From Verminephrobacter eiseniae EF01-2 (lineage in GTDB: Bacteria > Pseudomonadota > Gammaproteobacteria > Burkholderiales > Burkholderiaceae_C), in NCBI RefSeq assembly GCF_000015565.1, contig NC_008786.1, forward strand, positions 1,612,001-1,676,000: a stretch of 64,000 nucleotides of DNA, given 5' to 3'. The notes beneath the pieces were generated by a model. It was given only the letters and a program-made list of their open reading frames with translations, did not search any database and was not told where the DNA came from. Below, in pieces: positions 28,816 to 38,668 of the stretch. Each line of letters opens with the position of its first letter. Positions within the stretch are counted from its first letter, which is position 1. The translations under genes were made by a program, and so were the position numbers.

Positions 28816-29053
28816 CGAGGGGTCGGCGCTGCGCCGAATCGCCGCGCACTGGCAACACCGGCCAGCGCAACGCCGCAGCGCAAAGGGCGGGCTTGGGTCA
28901 GGGCCGTTCGCGCCCAAGGTCAAAGGTCCAAGACCAAAGACCGCACGTCCGATGCTGGTCGCCGCCGGTGGTGGTAGCGGCAATCCATGCGGCCCGCCAG
29001 CGCACCAGCGCAGACCGTACTTGCGTGCGCGCGGGGTCACCTACACTGGGGCC

Positions 29054-29248
29054 ATGATTCGCTGGCTGCTTGTCACCTTCTTGGCGCTGATGCTGATCGG
29101 CTGGTTGTCACCGCTGCTGCGGCGCCTGGGGTTCGGGCGGTTGCCGGGAGACCTGCGGTTTCGTTGGCTGGGGCGGGAGTGGCAGATACCGCTTGCATCC
29201 ACCTTGCTGCTGAGTTTGCTGGTCGGCGGGTTGGCGAAATGGCTTTGA
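29054..29248 (+). CDS. DUF2905 small membrane protein
   Basis: This 64-aa protein has two hydrophobic segments (residues 4-23 and 47-60) flanking the conserved FGRLPGDLRFRWLGREW centre of DUF2905. It is probably an inner-membrane hairpin of unknown function. It stands alone between midA and a non-coding stretch. The 238 bp before it hold no other gene I can support. Confidence 0.85.
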   Translation: MIRWLLVTFLALMLIGWLSPLLRRLGFGRLPGDLRFRWLGREWQIPLASTLLLSLLVGGLAKWL

Positions 29249-29390
29249 GCCTGATGCCGGACCTGGCCAGTGGGGCCATCGGCATCAGATCCCGCTGGCG
29301 CAGGCCGGCTCTCGGGGCCGGCATCGTGCAGCGCCGTCAGTGCTGATCGTGCTTGCGGATGATCCCCCGTTGGCGGTGGTGTGGCTGGCG

Positions 29391-29544
29391 TCGCGTCACC
29401 GATCATCTGTCGGTCCGCGCTGGCCATCGAAGCGCATCGCGGCGTTGCATCGCTTGCCAATACGCTCGGTATGGGCTGCGCGATGCGCCTTGCGCTGCGC
29501 TCCGATGGCTGCGCGCAGCCTACGACATCTGATCGGTGACGCGA
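29391..29544 (-). repeat. 154-bp inverted-repeat element, copy A
   Basis: It is bounded by a 15-bp perfect terminal inverted repeat (TCGCGTCACCGATCA ... TGATCGGTGACGCGA) and has internal palindromes such as CCAATACGCTCGGTATGGG. It is the same length as two copies at 56882 and 57044 and inverted relative to them. It encodes nothing convincing, so it fits a MITE- or REP-like dispersed element. The rest of 29249-29769 holds no gene I can support. Confidence 0.85.
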
Positions 29545-29769
29545 CACTAGCGTTTTGTACGCGGTATTGCAGTGCCTGTAGTGCTTGTAGTGCCCCTGTT
29601 CACAGGCCATCGGTCTGGCGCAGCGCCACGGCCGAACCGCTTGCTGCGGGTTGGCTGCGGCCAAGCGGCGGGAGACGACGGCCCGGCGGCCCGGCGCGCC
29701 ATCATCGGCGCCGGGCATCAACGGCATCGAGGGCATCGGGGGCATCATCAGGGCCGCATTGCGCGGGCG

Positions 29770-30507
29770 TCAGATGGCGCGCTCCCAGTGGCTGCGCGCT
29801 GCCGACAGCCAGCCGCGCAATGCAGCGGGTGTCATGCAGCGGTGCTGCGCGATGCTGGTTCCTGCGCCCATCTTGATGCCCCAGCCGCCCAGCGCCTGTA
29901 CGGCGGCAAAGCCGGCTTCATCGGCGAGGTCGTCGCCGGCAAACACCGGCATGCGGCCGGCAAACGGCGGCCAGGCCATGAAGTCGGTGATCGCCCGGCC
30001 TTTGTGCACGCCCCGGGGTTTGACTTCAAGCATGCATTTGCCCGGTTGCAGTTCCAGGTCTTGGGCGGCCTGTATCGCGCGCGCCAGGGTGTCATGGCAC
30101 AGGCGCTCCAGGTGCGGCGCCTGCCGGTAGTGCAGCACCAGGCCGGCGTTTTTGTGCTCCAGCAGCAGCCCGTCATGCTGCACCGCGAGTTCGCGCGCGG
30201 CGCGCACGACGGACGCCAGACCGGGTGGCGCAATGGCCGGCTGGCAGCGGTGCGCCAGGCGGTATTGGGCCCCATGCTCGCTGGCCAGCGGCAGACGCAG
30301 CGGGGCCAGGAAATGATCGATGTCGGCTTCGGGCCGCCCGGTCACGATGGCCAGCGCGCCGCCCAGATGGGTGTGCAGCGCTGACAGGGTGGCGATCAGC
30401 CCGGCGGCCACGGTCACCGCATCGGGGCGCGGCGCCAGTTCGGCGAGCGTGCCGTCGAAGTCGAGAAAGAGCGCGTGGCTGCTCGTCAGAGGTGGGAGTT
30501 GTGGCAT
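29770..30507 (-). CDS. otsB: Trehalose-6-phosphate phosphatase
   Basis: This 245-aa HAD-family enzyme makes trehalose from trehalose 6-phosphate. It shows the nucleophile motif LDFDGTLAE (residues 14-22), IVTGRPEADI, and the late acidic motif FAGDDLADEAGF. ATG 30507 fits family length; the frame continues upstream through a simple repeat but without homology. No otsA is nearby. Confidence 0.9.
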   Translation of the reverse strand: MPQLPPLTSSHALFLDFDGTLAELAPRPDAVTVAAGLIATLSALHTHLGGALAIVTGRPEADIDHFLAPLRLPLASEHGAQYRLAHRCQPAIAPPGLASVVRAARELAVQHDGLLLEHKNAGLVLHYRQAPHLERLCHDTLARAIQAAQDLELQPGKCMLEVKPRGVHKGRAITDFMAWPPFAGRMPVFAGDDLADEAGFAAVQALGGWGIKMGAGTSIAQHRCMTPAALRGWLSAARSHWERAI

Positions 30508-30540
30508 CGGGCAGGCGCCAGGCCGCTGGCGGCCTGGCGG

Positions 30541-30625
30541 TGGTGTTGATGTTGATGTTGATGTTGATGTTGGTGTTGGTGTTGGTGTTGGTGTTGACAG
30601 TGACAGTGGCAGTGGCAGTGGCGGT
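30541..30625. repeat. Simple-sequence hexanucleotide repeat between cca and otsB
   Basis: Successive TGTTGA units, then TGTTGG units, then CAGTGA/CAGTGG units run without a break between the cca stop and the otsB start. Such runs change length by replication slippage and could alter otsB expression. Confidence 0.85.
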
Positions 30626-30626
30626 G

Positions 30627-31868
30627 TCATTGGCTGGCGAGCCACTGCGCCACCGCTGCCACCCGCGCCTGGCGGATCAGCGCCCCGACCTGCGGGCCGG
30701 CCAGGCCCCGGGCGGCGGCCTGCGCGGCAATGGCGCTGCTGTGCACGGATTGCGCTGCTGCCAGCGCGGCGGTCAGGCGCGGGCGCTGCGGGTAGGCCGA
30801 TTCGGCAAACCCGAGCCGCCCGCGCGCATCGCATTCGCAGGCCAGCAGGATGTCGGCAAAGCGCTGTGGCAGGCGCAGCGCATCGCAGCGCTCCAGCAGG
30901 CGCACCAGCGCTGCGGCAGACAGCGCGTTGCTGCAATGGATGTGGCCATGCTCGCGCGCCACCTTGTCGGCGGTTGCGCGGCAGTCTGCGGGCACGCGCA
31001 GCCGCTCGGCCAGGTGTTTGAGCAGTTCGGCGCCGCGCGTCTCATGGCCGATATGGCGCGGCAGCATGTCGGCGGGCGTGCTGCCTTTGCCCAGGTCATG
31101 CGCCAGGCAGGCAAAGCGCACGGCCAGCGGGGCTTGCAGCCGCGCGGCCATGTCCAGCACCAGCAGCAGGTGTGCGCCGGTGTCGATCTCGGGGTGGTGC
31201 TCGGCGCTCTGGGGCACGCCCCACAGGCGCTCCACCTCGGGCAGCAGCCGCTCGAGCGCGCCGCATGCGCGCAGCACCTCGAACATGCGCGAGGGCTTTT
31301 CGGCCATCAGCCCGCGCGCGAGTTCCTGCCATACGCGCTCGGCCACCAGGTGGTCGGTCTCGCCATGCGCGACCATCTCGCGCATCAGTTGCAGGGTCTC
31401 GGGCGCCACGGTGAAATCGGGCAAGCGCGCGGCAAAGCGCGCCACGCGCAGGATGCGCACCGGGTCTTCGCGGAACGCAGTGCTGACATGGCGCAGCACG
31501 CGCGCGGCGATGTCCCGGGCGCCGTGATGGGGGTCGATGAGGCATCCGGCGCCGGATGCATCGGCGCTGGTGGCGATGGCATTGATGGTCAGGTCGCGGC
31601 GCGACAGGTCTTCTTGCAGCGTCACCTCGGGCGCGCTGTGCACCACGAAGCCCCGGTAGCCGCGCCCACTCTTGCGCTCGGTGCGGGCCAGCGCGTATTC
31701 CTCGCGCGTTGCCGGGTGCAGAAAGACCGGAAAGTCGCGCCCCACGGGCAGATAGCCCTGCGCGCGCATCTGCTCGGGTGTTGCGCCCACCACCACCCAG
31801 TCGCGGTCATGCACCGGGCGACCCAGCAGCCGGTCGCGCACGGCGCCTCCGACCATGTAGATCTGCAT
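30627..31868 (-). CDS. cca: CCA-adding tRNA nucleotidyltransferase with HD domain
   Basis: This 413-aa enzyme adds or repairs the 3' CCA of tRNAs. It has the class II signature [14 protein letters not shown] at the N-terminus, [10 protein letters not shown], the [16 protein letters not shown] helix, and an HD phosphohydrolase motif (CLAHDLGKG) as in E. coli-type enzymes. Start and length are normal. It lies 9 bp after the GST gene on the same strand. Confidence 0.95.
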   Translation of the reverse strand: MQIYMVGGAVRDRLLGRPVHDRDWVVVGATPEQMRAQGYLPVGRDFPVFLHPATREEYALARTERKSGRGYRGFVVHSAPEVTLQEDLSRRDLTINAIATSADASGAGCLIDPHHGARDIAARVLRHVSTAFREDPVRILRVARFAARLPDFTVAPETLQLMREMVAHGETDHLVAERVWQELARGLMAEKPSRMFEVLRACGALERLLPEVERLWGVPQSAEHHPEIDTGAHLLLVLDMAARLQAPLAVRFACLAHDLGKGSTPADMLPRHIGHETRGAELLKHLAERLRVPADCRATADKVAREHGHIHCSNALSAAALVRLLERCDALRLPQRFADILLACECDARGRLGFAESAYPQRPRLTAALAAAQSVHSSAIAAQAAARGLAGPQVGALIRQARVAAVAQWLASQ

Positions 31869-31877
31869 GCCGGTCGT

Positions 31878-32567
31878 TCAGGGGATGGGGCGCAGACGGT
31901 AAGGCTCCTCGAAATCGCGGAAGTCCTTCTCGGCCAGCGCCCCGTCGATCCAGGCCCGCACGCCGGGCAATGCCTGCACGCGCTGCACATAGTCGGCGAT
32001 CGGCGGCGGCACGGGCAGGGCGTAGCTGGCCAGGCGCATGCACATGGGGGCGAAGTAGGCGTCGGCGATCGAGAACGCGCCAAACAGCAGGGGCCCGCCA
32101 TGCTCTTGCAGCAGCGCGCTCCACATCTGCACGAGGCGCTGCATGTCGGAGCGCACCGCAGCCTGGTCGCGCCAGATCAGGGCGCCGGTGTCGGCCAGGC
32201 GGGCTTCGATGTTCATCGGGCAGTGTCTGCGCAGCGCCGTGAAGCCGCTGTGCATTTCGGCGCAGATGCTGCGGGCCCGGGCGCGCTGGTGGGGGTCGCC
32301 GGGCCACAGTCGCTTGTCGGCATGGGTTTCTGCCAAGTACTCGGCAATCGCCAGGCTGTCCCACACCACCAGCGCGCCATCGACCAGCACCGGCACCTTG
32401 CCCGCCGGGCTGATGGCGTTGATGCTGCGCTTGAATTGCGAGTCCGCCGCAAAGCTGTCGAAGCGCACGAGGACTTCGTCAAAGGCGATGCCGGCCTGGC
32501 GCAGCAGCACCCAGGGGCGCATGGACCAAGAGGAATAGTTCTTGCTGCCGATATGAAGCTGGAGCAT
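31878..32567 (-). CDS. Glutathione S-transferase family protein
   Basis: This 229-aa protein has an N-terminal thioredoxin-like domain (MLQLHIGSKNYSSWSMRPW, with SPAGKVPVL and the DSLAIAEYL glutathione-binding turn) and an all-helical C-terminal domain. YSSWSMRPW at the active site resembles a bacterial subgroup with a serine nucleophile. Substrate unknown. It is upstream of cca. Confidence 0.88.
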   Translation of the reverse strand: MLQLHIGSKNYSSWSMRPWVLLRQAGIAFDEVLVRFDSFAADSQFKRSINAISPAGKVPVLVDGALVVWDSLAIAEYLAETHADKRLWPGDPHQRARARSICAEMHSGFTALRRHCPMNIEARLADTGALIWRDQAAVRSDMQRLVQMWSALLQEHGGPLLFGAFSIADAYFAPMCMRLASYALPVPPPIADYVQRVQALPGVRAWIDGALAEKDFRDFEEPYRLRPIP

Positions 32568-32704
32568 GGGGTACCTGTGCAGGGGAAGTGGAAAAGCACG
32601 GTCGGCGCGACCGGCGCTGCCACCGCACTATATGGCACAGAGTATGGGCACGGGGGTGGGCTGCGCGGGGCAGGGACGGGCGGTGTCGTTCATCCGGGAC
32701 GCCC

Positions 32705-33883
32705 TCATGCATCTGCGGCAGCGCGGCTTGCAGGGGATGAATCGATGCCTGACAAGGCAAGAATGGTAATGGCAACGGCGCCAACTGCTCCGGCATAAAA
32801 GATTGTGCCCAAGCCGTAATGCTGGCCGATGATGCCCAGCAACGGCGGCACGGCGAGCAAGCCGCCGAATCCCATGGTTGAAACAGCGGCAATTTGCACC
32901 CCCGGACGGGGCAGGGCGCCCGCCAGGCTGAACAGGACCGGCACGATATTGGCAAGACCTGCGCCGGCGATGGCGCAGCCGGCAATCATGATGGCCGGGT
33001 CTTTGCTCAGCGGGCCAATCACCAGCCCGAACGCTGCGAACAGGCCCCCGGTGCAGACCAGCGAGCGGGCGCTGAATCGATGGCGGATGACGTCGCCGGC
33101 CAGGCGCATGATCGCCATGGAACCCGCAAAGGCCGCATAGCCCATGAGCGCAAGCTCGCTGCCGGCGGCAAGGCTTTGCTTCATGTAGACCGCCGCCCAA
33201 TCGAGCACGATGCCCTCGCCGCCGAAAGCAAAAATCGACACGATGCCTAAGATGAGAGCCGGCCCGGCCAGAGTGAAGCGCGTTTTTTCAGAGGCGTGCC
33301 CGACAGGTTCCTGCTGCGGGAGAAGCCCTCGCAGCCCCCACAGAAACAGCGCGAGCATGGCCACGGAAATCATCGAGGCTTCGATGGCGGGGGAAAATGC
33401 GCGCATCAGCAGTGCGCCGGCACCTGCGCCGGCCAAGCCGCCAAGACTCCACATGCCATGGAAGGAAGACATGTAGGGGCGGCCCGCATACCTTTCGACA
33501 TCGCAGGCATGTGTATTCATGGCCACATCCATGCTGCCGCCTGAGGCGCCAAACAGAAAAACGACAATGGCGAGGGTGATGACGTCAGGCGCCAGCGGAA
33601 TGAGAATGCCAAAGCCGCACAGCAAAGTGGCAGTGATGCGCATCAAATGGACGACACCGATGCGATGGATCAGCCATGCACTGCCCGCCATGGCAAGAAC
33701 ACTGCCGCCGCCGAGCATGAACAGGATCAGGCTGAGCGCAAGAGGCTCCAGCCCCAGCCTTTCCTTGAAGGCGGGTATTTGCGTAGCCCAGACCCCGAAA
33801 AGGACACCGTGGGCCAAGAACATGGTGGCCGTCGGGTGCCATATGCGCCAGCCCCGATGTGTGCCGATGATGGAATCAGGCAA
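32705..33883 (-). CDS. MFS transporter, YbjJ-like
   Basis: This 392-aa protein with about 12 hydrophobic segments contains FLAHGVLFGVWATQIPAFK and FLFGASGGSMDVAMNTHA, typical of the YbjJ group of the major facilitator superfamily. Substrate unknown. It lies 13 bp after the 5-FTHF cyclo-ligase stop on the same strand. Confidence 0.85.
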   Translation of the reverse strand: MPDSIIGTHRGWRIWHPTATMFLAHGVLFGVWATQIPAFKERLGLEPLALSLILFMLGGGSVLAMAGSAWLIHRIGVVHLMRITATLLCGFGILIPLAPDVITLAIVVFLFGASGGSMDVAMNTHACDVERYAGRPYMSSFHGMWSLGGLAGAGAGALLMRAFSPAIEASMISVAMLALFLWGLRGLLPQQEPVGHASEKTRFTLAGPALILGIVSIFAFGGEGIVLDWAAVYMKQSLAAGSELALMGYAAFAGSMAIMRLAGDVIRHRFSARSLVCTGGLFAAFGLVIGPLSKDPAIMIAGCAIAGAGLANIVPVLFSLAGALPRPGVQIAAVSTMGFGGLLAVPPLLGIIGQHYGLGTIFYAGAVGAVAITILALSGIDSSPASRAAADA

Positions 33884-33896
33884 AACGTACTCCTGC

Positions 33897-34469
33897 CTAT
33901 ATGGGCCAGACTACCCCGTTGTCGTTCAGGATGGCGTCCAGCGGCAGGTCAAAGGCTTCAGGCTCGAAGTCGTCCAGATAGCCCTGCGTGAACCCCAGGC
34001 CGACGGTGAACGGTTTGGGCTGCAAGATGGCCAGGGTGCGGTCGTAGAACCCGCCGCCATAGCCGAGCCGATAGCCGCCCGCTGCGTAGCCCACGCAGGG
34101 CACGAAAAGCAGCGTGGGGACGACGGCCCCGGTGCCCTTGGGCTTGGGGATGCCGTAAGCGTCTTCTTCCATCGGGCAGCCGGGGTGCCAGGCATGAAAG
34201 CTCAGCGTCTTGTGCTGCTTGTCGACCACGGGCAAGCCGATGCGGCGGCGCAGGGGCTGGCCCTGCAGTTCGCCGTCTTCCTGCCAGCGGTGCAGCGCGG
34301 GCAGGGGGTCGAACTCGCCCTTGATCGGCCAGTAGGCGCCGATCACGGTGTCGGGCCGGTTCACCAGCCAGATGCGCATGACCTGCTGCAACAGATCGGC
34401 CCGTTGCAGGCGGTCGGGCAGGTTCAGGCGTTCTTCGATCAACGCGCGCCGAAGGGCTGCTTTGTCCAT
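33897..34469 (-). CDS. 5-formyltetrahydrofolate cyclo-ligase
   Basis: This 190-aa enzyme converts 5-formyl-THF to 5,10-methenyl-THF. The ATP/folate loop GYRLGYGGGFYDRTL and the PTLLFVPCVGYA block are clear. ATG 34469 fits family length and leaves 14 bp to the divergent slt gene; the longer frame upstream overlaps slt and has no homology. Confidence 0.92.
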   Translation of the reverse strand: MDKAALRRALIEERLNLPDRLQRADLLQQVMRIWLVNRPDTVIGAYWPIKGEFDPLPALHRWQEDGELQGQPLRRRIGLPVVDKQHKTLSFHAWHPGCPMEEDAYGIPKPKGTGAVVPTLLFVPCVGYAAGGYRLGYGGGFYDRTLAILQPKPFTVGLGFTQGYLDDFEPEAFDLPLDAILNDNGVVWPI

Positions 34470-34483
34470 CAGATAATTCCCCC

Positions 34484-36475
34484 ATGCAATGGCATCGAAT
34501 TCTGACACCGCTCGTCGCCGGCGCGCTGCTGGCCGGCAGCGTGCCCCTGGTGTGGGCGCAAAACAAGGGCGACGAGATCCTGCTGGAGATGCAGCAGGCA
34601 TTCCAACAAGGCGAGCGCAAAAAGCTGGAGCAACTCCTGCCCGCCGCGCGCGGCCATGCGCTGGAGCCCTGGGCGGCGTATTGGGAGCTCAAGGCCCGTC
34701 TGGAGGAAGCCTCGGAGCAGGAGGTGCAGGCGTTCATGCAGCGCTACGCCGGCAGCTACCAAGAAGACCGCATGCGCAACGACTGGCTGCTGCTGCTGGG
34801 CCAGCGGCGCGACTGGGGGCGGTTTGCCGAGCAACACCCCTACTACCGCATGTCCGACGACCGCGAAGTGCGCTGCCATGCGCTGCTGATCGAGCATCTC
34901 TTGGGCCAGGCGAGCGCCTCGGTGGCCGCCGCCGTGCGCAGCAACTGGTATGCGCTGCGCGACGCCGACGACGGCTGCACCCATGCGGCCGGCACGCTGT
35001 ACGGCGCCAACCAGCTCAGCGCGCCAGACATCTGGCGCAAGGCCCGCCTGGGCATGGCGGCCAACCGGCCGCAGGTGGTGCGCAATGCGGTCGAGATCGT
35101 CGCCCCGCAGGCGTTGGAGCAGATTCAGGAGTTGCTCGACAGCCCCGGCAAGTACCTGCGCAACCGGGCCACGGAACGCGGCCAGTGGCAGCAGGAACTG
35201 CTGCTGCTGGCCCTGATCCGGCTGGCCAACGGCAACCCCGACGGCGCGGCGCAACAGCTCGGCAACCGCCCGGGCGTGCAACTCTCGCCCGAGCAGCGCA
35301 ACTGGGCCTGGGGCGTGATCGGCAAAGCCGCTGCGCAAAATCTGTCCGGCGCCGCGCCGGACTACTTCGCCAACGTCACCCGGGACAGCGACCTGAGCGA
35401 TGATCTGCTGGGCTGGAAGGTGCGCGCGGCATTGCGCGCAGGCCGCTGGAGGGCCGTGCTCAAGACCGTCGATGCGATGCGCCCCGAGGCCCGCCAGGAC
35501 AACGCCTGGCGCTACTGGAAAGCGCGTGCGCTGCTGGCCGACAAACCCGGCGACAGCGAACGCGCCGCCGCCCGGCAACTGCTGCAAGACATTGCCGGCG
35601 CCTGGGGCGCAAGGGGCTTTTATGAGCAACTGGCGCAGGAAGAACTGGGCCAGCGCATCACGCTGCCGCCGGCGCCGGCGCCGCTGAGCGCCGAAGAAAA
35701 GGCCGCCGCCCGCGCCAACCCCGGGCTCAACCGGGGGCTGTACGCCATCTTGCTGGGCCTGCGCAGCGAGGGCGTGCGCGAGTGGAACTACAGCACCAGC
35801 CTGTACCAAAGCGGCGGCATGCCGGACCGTGAACTGCTCGCGGCCGCCGACTTCGCCTGCCAGCACGAGGTCTGGGACCGCTGCATCAACACCAGCGAAC
35901 GCACCAAGGGCGCGATCGACATCGGCCAGCGCTACCCCACGCCGTTTCGCAAGGCGGTGCTCGATCGTGCCCGCAGCGCAGGCATCGATCCGGCCTATGT
36001 GTACGGGCTGACGCGCCAGGAAAGTCGCTTCGTGATCGATGCCCGCTCGCATGCGGGCGCTGCGGGCCTGATGCAGGTGATGCCCGCCACGGCCCGCTGG
36101 ACTGCCAGAAAGATCGGGCTGACCGACTTCAGCCCCGGCCAACTCACCGACCGCGACACGAACATCACCATCGGCACGGCCTACCTGAAACTCGCGCTCG
36201 ACGACTTTGCCGGCTCCATGCCGCTGGCCGCCGCCGCCTACAACGCCGGCCCGGGGCGCCCGCGCAGTTGGCGCAACGGCCCGGAGCTCGACGCCGCCAT
36301 CTGGATCGAAAACATCCCCTTTGCCGAGACGCGCGACTATGTGAAGAAGGTGCTGGCCAACACCACCGTCTACGCCGCGCTGTTCACGGGACAGCCCCAG
36401 TCGCTCAAAAGCCGCCTGGGCACCATAGGCCCGCGCGATCCGTCGGCGCCGACGGTGAACAAAGAACTACCCTGA
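34484..36475 (+). CDS. slt: Soluble lytic murein transglycosylase (Slt70-like)
   Basis: This 663-aa periplasmic enzyme cleaves peptidoglycan, leaving 1,6-anhydroMurNAc. It shows a signal peptide (residues 1-25, VWA|Q), a long alpha-helical superhelix, and a C-terminal SLT domain with catalytic Glu513 (TRQESRF), GAAGLMQVMPATA and AAAYNAGPGRPRSW. ampD at 61661 acts on products of this reaction. It starts 14 bp from the divergent cyclo-ligase gene. Confidence 0.93.
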   Translation: MQWHRILTPLVAGALLAGSVPLVWAQNKGDEILLEMQQAFQQGERKKLEQLLPAARGHALEPWAAYWELKARLEEASEQEVQAFMQRYAGSYQEDRMRNDWLLLLGQRRDWGRFAEQHPYYRMSDDREVRCHALLIEHLLGQASASVAAAVRSNWYALRDADDGCTHAAGTLYGANQLSAPDIWRKARLGMAANRPQVVRNAVEIVAPQALEQIQELLDSPGKYLRNRATERGQWQQELLLLALIRLANGNPDGAAQQLGNRPGVQLSPEQRNWAWGVIGKAAAQNLSGAAPDYFANVTRDSDLSDDLLGWKVRAALRAGRWRAVLKTVDAMRPEARQDNAWRYWKARALLADKPGDSERAAARQLLQDIAGAWGARGFYEQLAQEELGQRITLPPAPAPLSAEEKAAARANPGLNRGLYAILLGLRSEGVREWNYSTSLYQSGGMPDRELLAAADFACQHEVWDRCINTSERTKGAIDIGQRYPTPFRKAVLDRARSAGIDPAYVYGLTRQESRFVIDARSHAGAAGLMQVMPATARWTARKIGLTDFSPGQLTDRDTNITIGTAYLKLALDDFAGSMPLAAAAYNAGPGRPRSWRNGPELDAAIWIENIPFAETRDYVKKVLANTTVYAALFTGQPQSLKSRLGTIGPRDPSAPTVNKELP

Positions 36476-36851
36476 GCCGGCCAGGGAGCATGGATCGGGC
36501 CTGCGGGCGCTGCGCCGATGGCCGCACCGCTCTGGAGCGGGTCAGGGGCGGGCCGGGTCAGGGGTGGTGTTCCGCTCATCGGCGATTCATTGAAGTGGGG
36601 ATGGCCGTGTGATTGGCTCACTGGGGCTCGATCTGCAGCGGATCGGCAAGCTCGATTTGCGTGTAATTTGTCTGCGTCGAGATGAGAAATTGACAATCAT
36701 CACTGCGTGTTGGGTGGGCTTTTTCGACAGGCGCAGCAGCGCCTGATCACTGCCCTGCGGCCCGATTCCACCTCGTATTTGAGCTGCACCAAAAATTCAG
36801 CATCAGGATTTCCGTCGGCGCCTGTTCGTGCAGTGCCATTCGATGGCACGA
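36476..36851. other. Intergenic region without a supported gene
   Basis: Between slt and the BtpA-family gene I find no frame with family features. It ends the sugar operon on one side; no clear hairpin with T-tract was found. Confidence 0.6.
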
Positions 36852-37691
36852 CTAACGGGCGGCGCGCATGAATGCCCGAACCTTTGCTTCATCAACAGGA
36901 TTCCACCATTGGCCGCCCGCCTTCAGGGAGCTTGCCACAATCACGCCATCGACGATCGAGAGTATCTCGCTGATGTTGTGTTCCGTGCAGCCGCTGCCAA
37001 TCAGCAAGGGCAATGCCGTCGCCGCCCGGATTTGCTTCAGATAATCCGGGCTGGCGGCGTCGCCGGTGCGCTGGCCTGTGGCGATGATCGCGTCTGCATC
37101 AAAGAATTCGACGTCGCGCACCAGTTCTTCGAGCGAGCGGTCTGCCACAATCGCGTGAGCGCCATGTTTGACGTGTGCATCCGCAAATACACGGACCCCG
37201 GTCGCCCGCAACCGGGCGCGGTAGCGCAGCGCGCTCGCTGCTGCGCCTTCAATCAAGCCTTCGTTCGCAATATAGGCATTCGCCCATTGATTGACGCGCA
37301 CGAACGCGGCATTGCTGGCCGCAGCAATGGCCAGCGCCGCCATCGCGGCGTTGGCCAGCACGTTGATGCCGATCGGCAGGCCGGTTTCTCGCGCGATGCG
37401 GTCGGCGGTCACGGCCATGAACGCCGAGGTTTCATGACCGATGTCTTCAGGTTTCGAGAAGGGTATGTCGCCGTGATTCTCGACGATCAGTCCATCGACA
37501 CCGCCACGCGCATATGCAAGGGCATCGGCGAGTGCAGTTTCATACAGGGCTGCTGCCGACATGTCTCGATAGCGCGGCGCCCCGGGGAAGGCTGGACAGT
37601 GAATCACGCCGATCACGACCCCGCGCGCGCGTCCAAAAATCTTTTCGACGCAATCGGTGCTGCCGCGTCCCACAGCCAATGAAGTTTCCAT
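36852..37691 (-). CDS. BtpA/SgcQ-family protein
   Basis: This 279-aa TIM-barrel-type protein of the BtpA family shows GVIHCPAFPGAPRY, GVDGLIVENHGDIPF, PIGINVLANAAMAAL, and LLIGSGCTEHNISEIL. BtpA was linked to photosystem I assembly in cyanobacteria, while in heterotrophs such as the E. coli sgc cluster it accompanies sugar genes, as here. The reaction is unknown. It is the last gene of the operon running from the binding protein at 43272. Confidence 0.8.
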   Translation of the reverse strand: METSLAVGRGSTDCVEKIFGRARGVVIGVIHCPAFPGAPRYRDMSAAALYETALADALAYARGGVDGLIVENHGDIPFSKPEDIGHETSAFMAVTADRIARETGLPIGINVLANAAMAALAIAAASNAAFVRVNQWANAYIANEGLIEGAAASALRYRARLRATGVRVFADAHVKHGAHAIVADRSLEELVRDVEFFDADAIIATGQRTGDAASPDYLKQIRAATALPLLIGSGCTEHNISEILSIVDGVIVASSLKAGGQWWNPVDEAKVRAFMRAAR

Positions 37692-37743
37692 TTTGATTCA
37701 ATACCCTCTCTGGTTGATTGATTCCTCGCAGCAGCGCGGGGAT

Positions 37744-38661
37744 TCATTCAGCGTCGGCTGATGCGTTTCGTAAATCGCGCATGGTTGCGCGATCGGGAAA
37801 GCTGGCTTGGCTGCCTCGCCGCGTCACGCTCGATGCGGCAACTGATAATGCCCAACGCAGCGCAATGGGCATGGTCAGATTTTGTGCCAGCGCAGCGACG
37901 AGCGTGCCGCAGAAAGCGTCGCCAGCGCCAACGGTATCGATGGCCTGGGCGCGCACTGCCGCAGCCAGCCTTGCCCCATGCTCGTCGCACCAGAGCACAC
38001 CCTGCGCGCCAAGCGTGATCAGTACCTCGCGCGCGCCTGCGTCGTGCAGCGCTGCGGCAGCATGCGCCGGGTTGTCGAGTGCGGTCAGTGCGGCCGCTTC
38101 GACCTGATTGACGACAAGAATGTCGACATGGGCGAGCATCGGTCGGCAATCGAAGCGCACTGGCCCCGGATTGAGCAGGGTGCGCCGTTGCTTGCGCCGC
38201 GCAGTATCGAGCACCTCTGCGGTCACTGGCGCGCTCAGGTTGCCCTGTTGCACGATCCAGTCGCCGGCATGGGTCGCATCCAGCAGCGTGTGCAGGTCTG
38301 GTCGGTAGTCGGCGGCGGCGGTGTTGCGGGTAACGATGGTGTTCTCCCCACGGGCATCGACGGTGACGATCGATAGGTCGCTGGCGCAGGAAAGCCGCAC
38401 CACGTTCTGCGTGTTGACGCCATCGTCAATCAGGCGCGCCAGAATGCGGTCGCCGTCGGCGTCGCAGCCAAGCGCCGCAAACAATTGCGTCTCGGCCCCG
38501 GCCCGGGCTGCGACCACGGCTTGATTGGCGCCCTTGCCGCCGAAATCGGAGCGGCTCTCCACCGCGAGCACCGTCTCGCCGGGCAGTGGCAGGGCGTTGA
38601 CCTGCACGCTCAGATCGATCGCTGCGTTGCCAACGACGCAGACCCGTGCCGCGGTGTTCAT
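37744..38661 (-). CDS. PfkB-family sugar kinase (ribokinase-like)
   Basis: This 305-aa kinase shows the N-terminal signature DFGGKGANQAVVAARAGA and the C-terminal ATP/catalytic motif DTVGAGDAFCGTLVA with the catalytic Asp. It probably phosphorylates a pentose, nucleoside or related sugar brought in by the adjacent ABC transporter. ATG 38661 leaves 7 bp after the preceding stop; a start at 38679 would overlap it. Confidence 0.9.
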   Translation of the reverse strand: MNTAARVCVVGNAAIDLSVQVNALPLPGETVLAVESRSDFGGKGANQAVVAARAGAETQLFAALGCDADGDRILARLIDDGVNTQNVVRLSCASDLSIVTVDARGENTIVTRNTAAADYRPDLHTLLDATHAGDWIVQQGNLSAPVTAEVLDTARRKQRRTLLNPGPVRFDCRPMLAHVDILVVNQVEAAALTALDNPAHAAAALHDAGAREVLITLGAQGVLWCDEHGARLAAAVRAQAIDTVGAGDAFCGTLVAALAQNLTMPIALRWALSVAASSVTRRGSQASFPDRATMRDLRNASADAE

Positions 38662-38668
38662 CGCGCGA

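Noticed and set aside
30225..32798. 857-codon plus-strand open frame opposite otsB, cca and GST genes
   Set aside because: It spans three recognisable genes on the other strand and the simple repeat; composition-driven.
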